From Purpureocillium takamizusanense (lineage: Eukaryota; Ascomycota; Sordariomycetes; Hypocreales; Ophiocordycipitaceae): DNA of 64,000 bases. The position numbers and the translations under genes were made by a program. The stretch is from positions 2,542,001 to 2,606,000 of the forward strand of contig NC_063069.1 in NCBI RefSeq assembly GCF_022605165.1. The letters run 5' to 3'. The notes under the pieces were generated by a model. That model worked only from the letters and a program-made list of their open reading frames with translations, did no database searches and had not been told where the DNA came from. Positions 22,367 to 33,958 of the stretch are shown piece by piece. The first letter of the stretch is position 1. Each line of letters starts with the position of its first letter.

Positions 22367-24387
22367 GACTGGCACTGACTGCCTTCACAAACGTCTGCCA
22401 CTCCGCCCAAGGCCCCTCAGGCGACTCCGATTTGGTCACTGCCAGGGGAGGCAGCTCACGACGACTACAAAAAGGCGTGAGTAAGCACGCAGGGCGAATT
22501 GCGAAGAAATTCCGAGTCGTCGCATGTCCAGTCGGTGACAAAGACGGGTGGTGGAGATTTGCGACACGGGACGTTGCACCATGTCGAGGATGGAACCGCC
22601 TCGCCGATACCCCGTGCCGCGCGTGTGTAAGAGCCCAGACGGCGACGACTGTGCAGCTACGGATGAACGGCGCTGGGGCGGCAGCGGTCGCTACACTGCA
22701 GCCGCCGTGCCGAGACTGTGGGCATCGTTGTGGTGGCTCCTCGGACGGTCCGAAGATGGTTTCACCCACAGGCATTCGGCGAGAACGATGCCGATTGAGG
22801 ATGAAGTGAAAGGTCCCACTGCTTGAAGCAGTTTTCAAAGTCTTTACGACTACGAGATGAATGCAGACCTCCGGTTGACATATTCACGAGTCGAACTCGG
22901 ACGGCCGACACAGCGGGAACGTAGCGGCCCTGCAAGGTGCGGCAGAGTATTCCGCCAGAACAGACAACGCTTGGGGTTGACGATAATAAGATACCATGTA
23001 AAACTCATCTGGAGGACGAATTTTTGCATTCTGCTGTAGGTGAAGTAGCGGCCCCGAACGAAGCACGGGGTCGTCAAGCCTGTCAATTCCCCACGAAGCC
23101 AAACAAGCTGTCGTCCAGACTCCAGCCAGACGGCATGATAGCCGCCGATAGGGTTGCGGAGAGCCGCGCGAAGAGGAGGGTCGCAATCGGCCGAAAAAGC
23201 CAAGATAAATACGCTGCTGGTGCGACCGCGAGCGAAAGAAGCCGCGGGCAGTGCTTTTCTGTAGCGTCGACGCAATGCGCAAGAGGCCGTGTTTCATCAG
23301 CGGCTTGGGCGGTTTGAGCCACACCACCATTTCTTCAGGGCCGAGGGGAGTGTGAACGAGGTTGGCGGATGTGCCCCATGCGCAGGCCGCCGTAGCACGT
23401 TCAGGTGGACGCGGCAGCGAGTGCGACGAGGTACCCGAGCCCAGCCACGGGATTCTTTCCCCATCAATTCTGCCTGCAGAGATCGCAGGGACTGTCGGTC
23501 GAGAGGCTTGTCGCAGGACGTCCCTGTGGTTGTGCCGAGTCTGTCTGCTATGGCTTATAACTCACTGCTGGCGGGCGCTTTTCCAGTCTCCACAACCGAC
23601 TGGACACGCCCGAATTTATAGCAATGTGTCACCACTCACGCACCATCGCGGTACCCCAAGGTTGACGCAAAAGACCCTGGGAGCTGCAAATTTTATCGAT
23701 TTGGCGAAAATAGTTTTCTATTTTCCTCTCAAAGCTCTTGGCTGCGACCAAAGACTGGCCGGGAGCCACAACGTCAAGAGCCAGCCGCGCTCTTGCCCGT
23801 TTGGGAAGGGACTAGGATAGCACTCGGTAGGGAGCAACTCCAAAACGCGATGTGAGACAGACCTGTCACAGAATCCTCCCCGCGGTCCCTTGGGCTTACA
23901 CGGCGCCGCGCCCGTCACTTAGAGCCCGGATGGCCGCGACCCCGAAATGACTTGATCGACCGGCAAGCACGGGCGTCTCGACAGTCGACAGTCGACACGG
24001 AGTCGCCACGACGAAGGGGCGCGGCTGGACTTGGCGTGGTTCGTCCAGGGGCCGGAAGCCTTACGGTCAAGGGGGGGGCCGGGAAACATGGGACGACAAT
24101 GGATGGAGGCATCCTGGGCCGTCGTCTAGGCCTCGATATATCTTTGTTGCCTGCCTCCGCTCGTTTCTAGGTCTTGAGGTTTCTGTTTCCCCAATCTCTC
24201 GCTCTCTCTCCCCTCGCGGGTGTTTCGTTGTTAGATCGCGCCAGCTCTCCGTCTCTCCTTCTCTCGTCGACCTCACTTGTAACGAGCAGGCCCTCACCCC
24301 GACCGACACAACGCGCTTTGATATCCCTTGACAGGCGCATATTTACCGGATAATTCACGAGTATCACGACACAACATATACCCCGCC
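22367..24387. other. 2 kb spacer, no gene recognised
   Basis: Several 80-185-codon frames overlap on both strands but none has a motif, signal peptide or consistent splice sites. Base composition looks less GC-rich than the flanks in 22850-23050. CT-rich sequence at 24170-24275 is probably the core promoter or leader of the cupredoxin gene. A decayed transposon relic is possible but not demonstrable by eye. Confidence 0.45.
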
Positions 24388-25544
24388 ATGAAGTTCTCGA
24401 CAACACTGAGCCTGGCCCTCGCGCCAGTGGCACTCGCTCGCAAGGTCCGCGATGTGTTCCCGCCCCGGTCTGAGGTCGGTGCCATCGATGACAAGGCAGG
24501 GCTCGACATCCTCGATGAGCGTGGCGTAACCGTCATCGAGGGCATGAGGGGCGCGGGCATCACTGTCAACTCGCGCACCGACGTCGTCATCATTTGGGCC
24601 AACCCGGGAGGCGGCGCTGCCACCACGACTATCAACCAAGCTGTGACCGTCACCAAGACGGTCACCGCCGGCGGTGGTGGTGGTCGGGAGACCAACGGCG
24701 CCGGAGCCCGGGCCACGCACACGGTCAAGGTCGGCGGGGCCGGCGGCCTCACCTTCCAGCCGCAGGAGCTCAACAACGTCCCGGTCGGCGACATGATCGA
24801 GTTCGAGTTCGGCCAGCAGAGTCACAGTGTGACACAGTCGTCGTTTGCCAAGCCATGCGTGGCCATGGCTGGCGGCATGGATTCGGGCTTCGTGCCCAAC
24901 CCCAACGGCACGGTGTCGCCACCGCCAAAGGTTGCCATGCAAGTCATGACCACCGACGCAACGTGTAAGTCACGGACCAAGAGGAGATGGAGCAGAAGCA
25001 GACGGAGTGGAGGCACTCAGACCCAGAAACGGAAGACTGACACCACTCTGTAGGGTTCTACTGTAAGCAACAAGGCCACTGCGGAAAGGGCATGGCCTTC
25101 TCCCTCAACCCTACCGCCGAGAAGACGCACGCGCAGTTCCAGGCCGCAGCCATTGCCCAGAACGGCACCGGCCAGGCGGCGCCCATCGCAGGCGGCAACG
25201 GATCCAACGGTGGCAGGCCCTCGGGCACATCTCCCAACGCGCCCGGGGCCACCGGTGGCAACGGCGGCGGCAACAGGGGCGGCAACGGCGGCGGCAACAA
25301 CAACAACGCTGGCAACAATAACGGCTCCGTTACCCCGGGCCAAGGCACCCTCAACCCCGACGGCAGCTGCAGCTGCGTCGTGAGTTGTGCGTCCGGCGCG
25401 TTCCCAGCTCAAAACCAAGGCGTCGGCTCCTTTGGTGGCATGGGAGGTGAGTGACTAGACACCCTGAAAGCCGCGCCCACCGACAAGATACTGACACTGC
25501 TCGTAGGTGCCCTGCCCCTTAACATGGCTGCGATGAGAAAATGA
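24388..25544 (+). CDS. secreted cupredoxin-domain protein (extracellular serine-rich-protein type)
   Basis: Exons 24388-24964, 25054-25446 and 25507-25544 give 335 residues. MKFSTTLSLALAPVALA is a signal peptide. Residues about 20-105 are a non-cupredoxin extension, ending in Thr/Val- and Gly-rich sequence. A plastocyanin-like fold follows: HTVKVGGAGGLTFQP opens it, SHSVTQSSFAKPC gives the first His ligand, and FYCKQQGHCGKGM gives Cys, His and Met. All four type 1 copper ligands are therefore present. The remainder is Gly/Asn-rich low complexity with a Cys-containing CSCVVSCASGAF segment. There is no GPI tail. Related fungal proteins are cell-surface or secreted and often host-induced. The role here is unknown. 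Confidence 0.84.
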
Positions 25545-26161
25545 GGCGAGAACGGGTGGTCGTGGTCGGCCCTTGCATACTAGAGCGCAGGTGGTGCCGG
25601 TAGCTTTTTGTTCCCTTTGACAGGTTGCCTGGATGGCCCTGCTCTGCGTCCTCAACGGACGAGAGTGTATACGCACTACATATGACTGGTTCGTATTTTC
25701 GTTTCTCGATGCAAATAATGGAAATGTCTGGGAGGCAAAAGCTACGTCGTGCCTAAAGAGCCGTGTGACCTACGCCACGTCCCTAGGGCAGGGAGGTGAC
25801 TCGATCTTGGTTACAAGTCGTGCAGAGCCGACGCGGAGGCGCCATCGTACATCACGGAACCGTCACGAGAATCGTGTATATTAGAAACGCCTACTTAACT
25901 GTGTGGCTACAAAGCGCAGCTCATACCCATGCACCTCCGGTTCGCCATCGCTATCCAAGTGTCGTAAATGAAGAGTCCCTCCAACTGCTTGTGGACGTAT
26001 GAAGGAAACGTCCCCTCCCTCGCTTGCTGCTCGGCGCCGCGGCAATCCGAGTCGTTCAATATTTGACCGGTGAGGCTGTCTTCGGGCGGTCGACCGCTCT
26101 CGGTGCGCGATTGGCTGGTATTGCTGCTGCTGCTGCGAGTCGGCTGGGCTGGGCGGCCGTT
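25545..26161. other. convergent 3' spacer
   Basis: Lies between the cupredoxin gene (+) and the SERF gene (-). No coding signal, only presumed 3' untranslated sequence. Confidence 0.55.
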
Positions 26162-26786
26162 TTATTTCTTAGAAGCCTCGGCTGCCTTCTTGGCCTCCGC
26201 TGTATGTTTAGGCGTGTATTAGCAGGTGAGCAGCATATGCGCGTGCGCGAGGGTAGCAATTAAGAAGAGGAAGAAGAAGCAGAAGAAGCAGCATCGTGAA
26301 GGGAAGGGAGGGGAGTGGAAACGGGAGCTGGAATAGGGAGTGGGAGTTGGAGGGAGGAGGGGGGATGGTTGGTTGATGGGTCGGCGTACCAGCAGCCTGC
26401 TTCTGGCGCATGATGTCGGCGGCCGCCTCCTTGGCCTTTGCAAACTCGGTGCCGCTCATGCTGTTCTTGGATTTCTGCAGTCGTCGTGCGAGGAGGGGCC
26501 CCGTCGGTCAGCGTCGCCGTCTTCTTCGTCTGGCAGGTCCACGACCGCGCCCCAAGACTTCTGGTGTGTGTGTGTGTGCGCGCGCAAGCAAGCCACGGAG
26601 CGCGCGAAAGCCGGTTGCTCGGTAATAGAAGGAGCTGCGGGGACTCTTCTCGGCTGTTGCGACAAACACACACACAGAGAGAGAGAGAAACGGGAGGGGG
26701 GTTGAGGTGGGCGAGCGACTTACAACAGAGGCCTGGGCCTTTTGGTTCTTGGCGCGAGCCTGGTCACGCTGGTTGCCGCGGGCCAT
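26162..26786 (-). CDS. SERF-family (4F5) small basic protein
   Basis: A 61-residue protein split over three exons (26786-26724, 26474-26390, 26199-26162 on the minus strand). It opens with the family signature MARGNQRDQARAKNQKAQ, continues KSKNSMSGTEFAKAKE and ends in Lys/Ala repeats (AEAKKAAEASKK). SERF proteins are small, disordered and highly charged. In yeast and animals they modify protein aggregation and bind RNA or nucleolar components. Introns of 249 and 190 bp are longer than the coding exons and contain GA/CA simple repeats. All splice sites are GT-AG and the frame closes exactly. Confidence 0.88.
26661..26690. repeat. CA/GA microsatellite inside a SERF-gene intron
   Basis: A short (CA)n run joined to (GA)n in the first intron of the SERF gene. 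Confidence 0.8.
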
Positions 26787-29060
26787 GGCGTGGGACAGGA
26801 GGGTATACGCTTCGGGAGATGATGGTTGATGCTTTCGAGCGCGCAGGCGGGCGGGCTGCGTTGGGTGCCGGTTGATGATGGGGCGAGTTTGGAACGCGCG
26901 GGAAGGAGAGAGGGCGCGGGAAAAAAAAAGGGTGAAGCGTGGCCGTGGGCGAGGCCCGTCGTTGGGGCTGGTCCATGAGAGGTTTATAGGACTGAGCGGC
27001 GGGGGGAGCCAATGGGGCGCCACCTTTCACAATAGCGTGGCGGTGCCCTCCCTCCAGCAGGCGTTCCAGCAGCACCTCAGCTGGCCATCGCCTATCCGGC
27101 GTCACGTCGGGTCCATCCCACCGCCAAACCTGTTCCCTCCTTTTAGGTAGACACGGGCGGGTGGTGGGGTGGCGTACGGGGGCACCCCTCGGCGGGGACG
27201 GCGCTGGGCCGCTCCGTGGCCTGACAGCGGCCGCCCGGGCGCTCATTGTCGGGCCACGGGGCGGGCGGCTTCCATTAGGTATTGCTCCACCTTGACACAA
27301 CCGCTTTCGTTGACCCTCGCTCACGACGGGATCGAGCCCCTGGATTCACGGAAATGCCGCCTGCTGCTGCTGCAGCTATTTTGAAACTCATAACTTGGTA
27401 GGTAGGTTTGTTGCCTTCAGTAGTTTGTGCCGCCTGGCACAGGATGGCTAGCGGGGAGGGCGGCGGTGAATCTCGGCATTCACGTAGGCGCCCGCGCAAG
27501 GGAACATGAAGGTCACGGGTGACACGGGCGAGTGCAGGATGGTTCATGGCTCGGCTACGACCCCAAGGGCCGATGCGTCTGTGGTTTAATTGCAATGTTC
27601 GTTGAAATGATTGCCCTGATAAGCGCGCGGGTTGTTTGCTCACGCACCACCTGTAGCTGGGGCCGGCGGCTTATTATTTTGAGGCTTATATACTGTATGA
27701 GACACCTGACTGCTGCATTCAAGATGCGAGCCGCGTTGAGTACGGCTGCACCTTGGAAGCACGAGATCGTCTGATGGATCAGCGTACCATTTCATTAACG
27801 GAAGCGTGGTTCGAGCTTGCACGCGCATCACTATATTACGTACTTCGTAGTTATGCCCCTTGTCCCCGCCGCTCATCATTGAATCCCAAAGCCTCCACTG
27901 GACGTGATGAAGACAAACAGGCTCGCACCTTGCGTGAATCTGCAGCAAACGACTTCATGCGCAGCATGATGAACCGGAAACGCGCCCTCAGGACGTGCCT
28001 GGACATATTTTCGTCCGTCCGTGCAGACGCCGGCAGTTCGCCACAGCAGCTCTGCACTGCATCCATCCGTACCTAGGTGTAGGTGCCTTGGCGCCCGTCT
28101 GGCTGGCGGTTAGCGGGCCATTGTCGCTGAAACACGCTCTTGCGCACTCGCGCCCAATCGATGTCGAGTCACGACAAGGCCCCAAACGTCGTGCCGTTCC
28201 CCAGACCATCCGCTCCACGACTCCGCGATTGGATCATGTTTGCGGCCGCTGGACCGCCTGGGTCTCGAGCAGGGCCTCCTCCCGCGCCCCTTGCGCGATG
28301 ATAACCATGATATGCTCGCTCCCCCACATCAGCTCTCAGGCGCGCACGCCTCGCCATCGCGGTCATGGATCATACCCCTAAGGCCGCTCTGCGTCGCGAC
28401 CAGGCGCCTCGGGGTCCATGAAACACGCTGCCCTCGCCGGTGCGTCTGCGACGGCATCGCTGCGGGGGACTGGTTGGATCTCGTTGCTCCGAACCCTTCT
28501 TGCCGCTGCTTCTCGCCGTTCAGCCGCCATGGGACCGACTCTGTCGTGCTCAGGGCTTCAGACGGCGTCCATTGTCCAATCCTGTGACTGGAGCGGGCGT
28601 GCTCCCAGGCTGGGTCGGCATGATGCCGGAACTAGTTACTTGCAATACGTACGTTGTAGGCACATGCCGCTTGGTCGTTTGTGTTGCGACGGTTGCGCTG
28701 GTATTAAAGAACCTGTGCCGGGCCCACGCGCCGTGGTCGCCGCACCTCCCATTCATGTGGTCGACAATGGCAGCAGTCAAACAATAGATCACCCTCTATA
28801 TTCTCTTTTCTCTTTTTTTCTTCCCTTCCCTCTCTTGAGCATTTCCTGCATTCACCTTCAGCAGCATACATTCCCTACTCGTCTCCTTCTCAAGGACTGG
28901 ATCCTCATCACCAACACCAACTTTTCTTCTCTCAAGTGCCTCGACGTGCCGTTGCGTCGAGCCCGAAGCCTGCAAGTCAGCTTCAAACCCGCAAACTAAT
29001 CTTCTTATAACTTTCGCCGTCGAGGGACGGTCTTCTCACTGCTCTGTAAGTTTCCTCACA
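26787..29060. other. 2.3 kb divergent spacer
   Basis: Separates the SERF gene (-) from the DUF7598-like gene (+). No frame in it shows domain motifs or a splice-consistent extension. The pyrimidine tract at about 28797-28840 is likely the core promoter/transcription start region for the right-hand gene. Confidence 0.5.
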
Positions 29061-29957
29061 ATGAATCCCGCCATGGCTACAGAGTCTGACCAGCCTCACA
29101 GCGAATCTCGCGACCCGACCACGGTCCCCCTCCCCTTCACCATGTTCGGCATGAGCTTCGGTTCGCTCCGAGGCATCGGCATGGTCGTCCTCCAGGCCCT
29201 GCGCGTCCTCACCATCGTCACGCTGGCCGCCGTCGGCGCCTCGTGCTGGGTCCTCATCATCAAGGTCGACAAGGCCCGCGACACCTTTGTCTTCGAGTGC
29301 GCCTCCCACTTCTTCACGTCGGTGCTTTGCATCGTCCTCATTGTCGCCGAGGCCCCTTTCCTCGGCATCATAAAAGACTATTTCAGCAGCACCTGGCCGG
29401 TGCTGTCCAGGGAACACGGTCTTGGCTGGCTGGGTTTCGGCATGGTCGCCATCGGCTGCGACATGCTCGGCAACCTCAACCGGCCCGCCTACGACCCCGA
29501 CAACATGGGCTCCGAATTTGCCAAGCTCGTCCTGGCGTCGTCGATCCTCGCCATCACGTTTGGGTTCATCAACATCCTCTCCGCGCTGGTGTGGCGGGAC
29601 GGCAAGGAGGGCATCACCTCGCGGGACATCCGGTCCGACGGCTCGCTCGCCAACCCGCGCCGCCAGTCGCTGCCCGACTATGCCACCAGCGCGCGGACCA
29701 ACTCGTCCGTGCGCAACGAGAAAACGCGAAGCAAGTTCGTGTCCATGTTTTGGAAAAAGGGCGACGATGGTGAGAAGCCCAGACCCCATATCAGTGGCCC
29801 TTTCCAGGCTCACCACGATGTCGAGCGTGACGCCGACGTGGATGAGGACCGGAGGAGCCCCATCGTGCCGGGGCTCAAGCGTCCTGCCACGGCGCTGCAC
29901 CCCATGCACACTGGGCGCAGCAGTCACTACTCCACGGCGCACATATCGCGCTTCTAG
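29061..29957 (+). CDS. four-TM fungal membrane protein (DUF7598-like)
   Basis: A 298-residue single-exon protein. Four hydrophobic helices occupy residues about 35-190: RVLTIVTLAAVGASCWVLII, HFFTSVLCIVLIVAEAPFL, GWLGFGMVAIGCDMLG and LVLASSILAITFGFINILSALVW. The C-terminal 110 residues are hydrophilic, with Ser/Arg-rich segments suggesting phosphorylation. The layout and the GNLNRPAYD segment match fungal membrane proteins annotated with domain DUF7598, whose function is not established. MNPAMATES is the first ATG of the frame, and the second Met at codon 5 could also serve. Confidence 0.78.
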   Translation: MNPAMATESDQPHSESRDPTTVPLPFTMFGMSFGSLRGIGMVVLQALRVLTIVTLAAVGASCWVLIIKVDKARDTFVFECASHFFTSVLCIVLIVAEAPFLGIIKDYFSSTWPVLSREHGLGWLGFGMVAIGCDMLGNLNRPAYDPDNMGSEFAKLVLASSILAITFGFINILSALVWRDGKEGITSRDIRSDGSLANPRRQSLPDYATSARTNSSVRNEKTRSKFVSMFWKKGDDGEKPRPHISGPFQAHHDVERDADVDEDRRSPIVPGLKRPATALHPMHTGRSSHYSTAHISRF

Positions 29958-30915
29958 ATTCGCCATTCAAAGCCGAACGGACGGGCCGACAGGTTTGGGG
30001 AGGCGGAAGCCGCGGCGGGCATTGGGTCAGGGCGTCACAGAAATAAAGGCGTTGCGTGATTGCGTTTCCTTTGAAATACCCCGTACTTGGACAGTACAAG
30101 ACTCTCTTTGTTGTTGTACTTTGTAATTTAGCATCAGCCGCGCGCAAACCTTGTGTGTTGTTTGGCTTCGTTACGCGCAGCACGCATCAAAGCGCCGCGG
30201 TCTGTCTTGGTTGGAGTGATTTCCCGCACGATACCTAGCACTGTGCGTCATATGGGCGCTCGTGGCGAGTGCACAGTGCGAAAGGGCTGCTGTCATCTAG
30301 CCCCCACGTGACACGCGACCACTTATTCCTCGCAGAGCGCTGGTGCTTCGACGCTCAAACATCTCTCTCCCATCATCGCCTTCGCCCATCGCCCGACTCT
30401 TCCCCGTCCCCTTGCTCCTCTTCGCCGCAACCTCGGCCTCCGAGACGACTGTGACAAAATCACCTGGCCATTTGGCAACCGCCGTGACGCCCGGTTCGCA
30501 TCTCGGAGCACCCGACGCGGTGGCCCCCGAAGCAGCGTGCTGTGGCTGCGGCGCTTGCCCGACCCCACGAGCGACTTCCTGTAGAAAGCAGCCGTCCTCT
30601 CAAAACAACCCTGCATGGTGTTAACCTGAGCTTTACGAGGCGCTACAAGGTGGTCCTGGGATATTGAGGTTGGTTCTAGACGTGGTGGAGGCTGCCCGGG
30701 CCTGGAAAGGCACTGTGGAATAAACCTGAACCGCTTCTAAACAATCTGCCTGCCTATTGTTCATTGTCTCGCTTCGCACCTGTCGCGGCGACCTGCAAAG
30801 CGGCCGGTATACTGAAACCTGGCTCTGTCGAGCACGCCTCTTTTTGTCACTCGTGCGGCCCTCGGCAATCGCACTGTCTGCTCTTCTAAACTCGGAGTCC
30901 CAATCCACTTTGACC
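29958..30915. other. spacer upstream of PCF11
   Basis: No coding region recognised. Short overlapping frames only. It should hold the 3' end of the membrane-protein gene and the PCF11 promoter. Confidence 0.5.
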
Positions 30916-33249
30916 ATGTCGTCCGACGCGGAGGAAGTGGCGGAGGATTACCGCCACGCTTTGGAGGACCTCTCGTCGAACATGCGGTTCGAAATCAGCA
31001 ATTTGACTGTGATTGCTCGCGAGAACACGGAACATGCCCTGGCCATCGCCGAAGTGCTCCAGCAGCACATTCTCAAGGTATGATATCCCCTCGGCGAGGC
31101 CCGCTGGCCGCCCACATGCCTTCGTCGTTCCCGCGGCTAGATAGACGCTGTGCAACGTTCGAATCCCTTGACTGCAAGCTGACGTGGGTACAGGCTGCTC
31201 CGAACAAGAAGCTCCCCGCCCTATACGTTCTGGACTCGATCGTCAAGAACGTTGGCACGCCGTACACTCTGTACTTTGGCCGCAACCTCTTCAAGACATT
31301 CATGGAGTCGTACGCCGTCGTCGATCATAATATACGCCGCAAGATGGAAGAGATGCTCAAGACGTGGAAGGACCCGGTTCCTGGATCCATGGACACCCGC
31401 CCCGTCTTCTCTCATGAGCTGGTGCGCCCCATCGAGAACGCCCTGATGAAGGCGAGGGCGGCGAGCATGCCTCCGCAAGGCCCAATTCCCGGCAGACCGC
31501 GGTCTGCCATGCTCCCGAATCGAAACACGCCGACTCCGCCGGCCATGCGTGGACAAGGACAACCTCCACCAGCGGGGCCGTACCCTCCTCACATTCTTCA
31601 ACAGTCGGTTAATGGCGGTCGTCCTGGGGAGACAGCACCCGCTGCCTTTGGTTTCCCCGTACAGCAACAGCAGCAACAGCAGGTATGTGTCCCGGATCTT
31701 TCTGTACGGTCCATTGCGCTGACCTGGCACGCCGTTCTAGTATCCACCACACTTGACGCCTCAGCCCGGCATACCCGCTCAGGCCCTCTATCAGCCTCCG
31801 TATACCGGCTCGTACGGACAGGGGCTTCCGGCTCCGGTCGGGATAAGCGTAGACACATTGAGCAATGACATTCAAAACCTGATTGTCGCGATGAAGGCCG
31901 AGTTCACGCAGAAGCCGCATGACGCCGGGGTTCAGAACAGATTAAAAGCGCTGCTGGACCTGCAGGGGGTGATGCAGCGGACGAGTCTTCCCCGGGATCA
32001 GCTTGAGCTCATTAAGAACAAAGTAACTGAACTTGCTGCCGTAACATTGAGGCCTGCGTCGGCCCCGGGCTCTACTCAAGGCTCGACACTCGTACCGCCG
32101 ATGGCACATGTTGCAGCGCCGCACTCTGCTTCTGTAACCCCAGCGCCGGCTGGCAACGCGCCGGTGACGTTGGACGGCCTTCTTGGTCACGGTGCTCTGG
32201 CAGCTCTCCTGTCGCGGCAGTCGGCCACGCCTCAGAACACGACGCCTAATCCTCCATACTCCAGCCAGGCAATACGCTCGCCGCCGCCGCCGCCGGTTCA
32301 GGCCGAGCAGACAAAGCCGCCGGCTCCGACACAGGCACCGAGCGCATTGTCTCTGCTCGATCAGCTTCGCCAAGCGGGCGTGCTTCCCAATGCGACTCCG
32401 CCAAACGCAGCCCCGGCTGTGGCACCGCCCCCCCCTGCGCAGGCCTCGATACTGCCACCAAATATTGCCAGTCTGCTCTCCTCGGCAAAGGCCCAGGGGT
32501 TGACCGGCCTGGCTCCGCCTGTTGATCCCGGGCTCAGCCCGGCCGCGTTGAAGTCTCAGTGAGTTTTGAGTCGGCGGTCTTACCGGACACGACGAGTGCT
32601 GACCTGATGATGTAGATTCCGACCCGACGCAGTTGCCGCTCTCTACGATAAGTTGGGGCCACCTTGCACCCAATGCGGTCGAAGGTTCCGGACCGACGAA
32701 GAGGGCAGGAAGAGGAAAATGGCACATATGGACTGGCATTTCCGAGTCCACCAGCGCAGCACCGAGGCCGAGAAGAGGGGCACGCACCGGAGCTGGTACG
32801 TGGACAGCCAGGTATGTCGAGACCCAGGAGTTCTGCCAGAGAATCATGTTGTGGCTAACGTGTCGTAGGATTGGTTAAAGTCTCGTGAGGTCATCGACTC
32901 GGACCATGTAGGCACCTCGGACAACTCGGCGTCTCAAAACGTCGAGGTCGACAAAGGACCAAAGTACATTCCCGTCCCAGACCCCAGCAGCGGCATCAAC
33001 ACGGTGTGCCCCATTTGCCAGGAGCGGTTCGAGAACAAGTGGCTGGACACGGCTCAGGAGTGGGTATGGCTCGACGCCGTGCTCGTGGGCAACCGGGCCT
33101 ATCATGCCTCGTGCCACGCCGAGGCGACTAGAGATCGCGAGGGCACGCCGGGCACATCGCGACGGACGCCCGAGCCCGTGCTGGGCAAGCGCAAGGCGGA
33201 GACGAACATTTCGTCGCCAAAGATCCGGACCATGAAGACGTCTGTTTAG
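30916..33249 (+). CDS. PCF11: Pcf11, pre-mRNA cleavage factor and termination protein
   Basis: Subunit of the cleavage/polyadenylation machinery (CF IA), binding the RNA polymerase II C-terminal domain to couple 3' processing with termination. Exons 30916-31077, 31194-31682, 31741-32558, 32616-32811 and 32869-33249 give 681 residues. Residues about 5-140 are the CID: EDYRHALEDLSSNMRFEI, then KKLPALYVLDSIVKNVG and YTLYFGRNLFKTF. A Pro/Gln-rich linker with a short polyGln follows. The C-terminal half has FRPDAVAALYDKLGPPC with zinc-binding CTQCGRRF...DWHFRVH, then CPICQERF...YHASC, the paired fingers flanking the Clp1-binding region. The polyGln ends exactly at the second intron. Confidence 0.94.
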
Positions 33250-33958
33250 GGATACAGACTGTGGTGGACATGAGATTAGAGGAGGGGCTGGACACGGATT
33301 GATACCAGGAATGGAGGGGCTTCACGGCAGGACTCAGGAGCGTTCAAGCTGGCGGAGGGGGTAGCGGCATTGGAGCGGCAGCATTGATGAGTAGCATGAA
33401 CGGCGTTTTGGGGGCATTGCTGAGGAGGCGGAGCAATGGCTGGCAGGTGGGAGGATGTGGTGGCGCACCGCGAGAGGTGCTTTCAAAGGTGTAAATACCA
33501 CGGACTTGCAACTTGGTCCCTATCGCGATGCTTGGGAGTGTTGGCGGTCCTGTTGCGATGGAGAGTGGCATAACGGGTGCATACAAGAGCGTGCGTGACT
33601 GCTTCCCCTGTAGTCTCTTCACCGCTCTCCACATACAAATCAGAGGAATCAGATCAATTGACGCATATGCATACATGTGTGTTGTGTAGGTTGTGAGTCA
33701 ACTTTGGAGTTCCAACCGCCGCCGCCCGGCTCGAGCCGATGCGGCCCCACCCCCACAGCCAAGTCACAGGACAGCGCGTCACGGCACTTAAGCTCTGACG
33801 CGTGCCGCTCCAACCAGCGTCCCGTAATTATTTCACACATCAAACGCCACGCATTTGAACGTTTGCCGCCGCCTCTTGGGCGCACCACCTCCTTCCACTG
33901 CCGCCGCTGTTGGAGAGCCAGTCGTCTATCGGCTCCTACGTCCCATTGCTGCTGGACA
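33250..33958. other. spacer between PCF11 and MGS1
   Basis: A 709-bp gap with no gene. It presumably holds the PCF11 3' region and the MGS1 promoter. The frame open upstream of the MGS1 ATG (from 33677) has no conserved sequence and is treated as leader. Confidence 0.55.
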
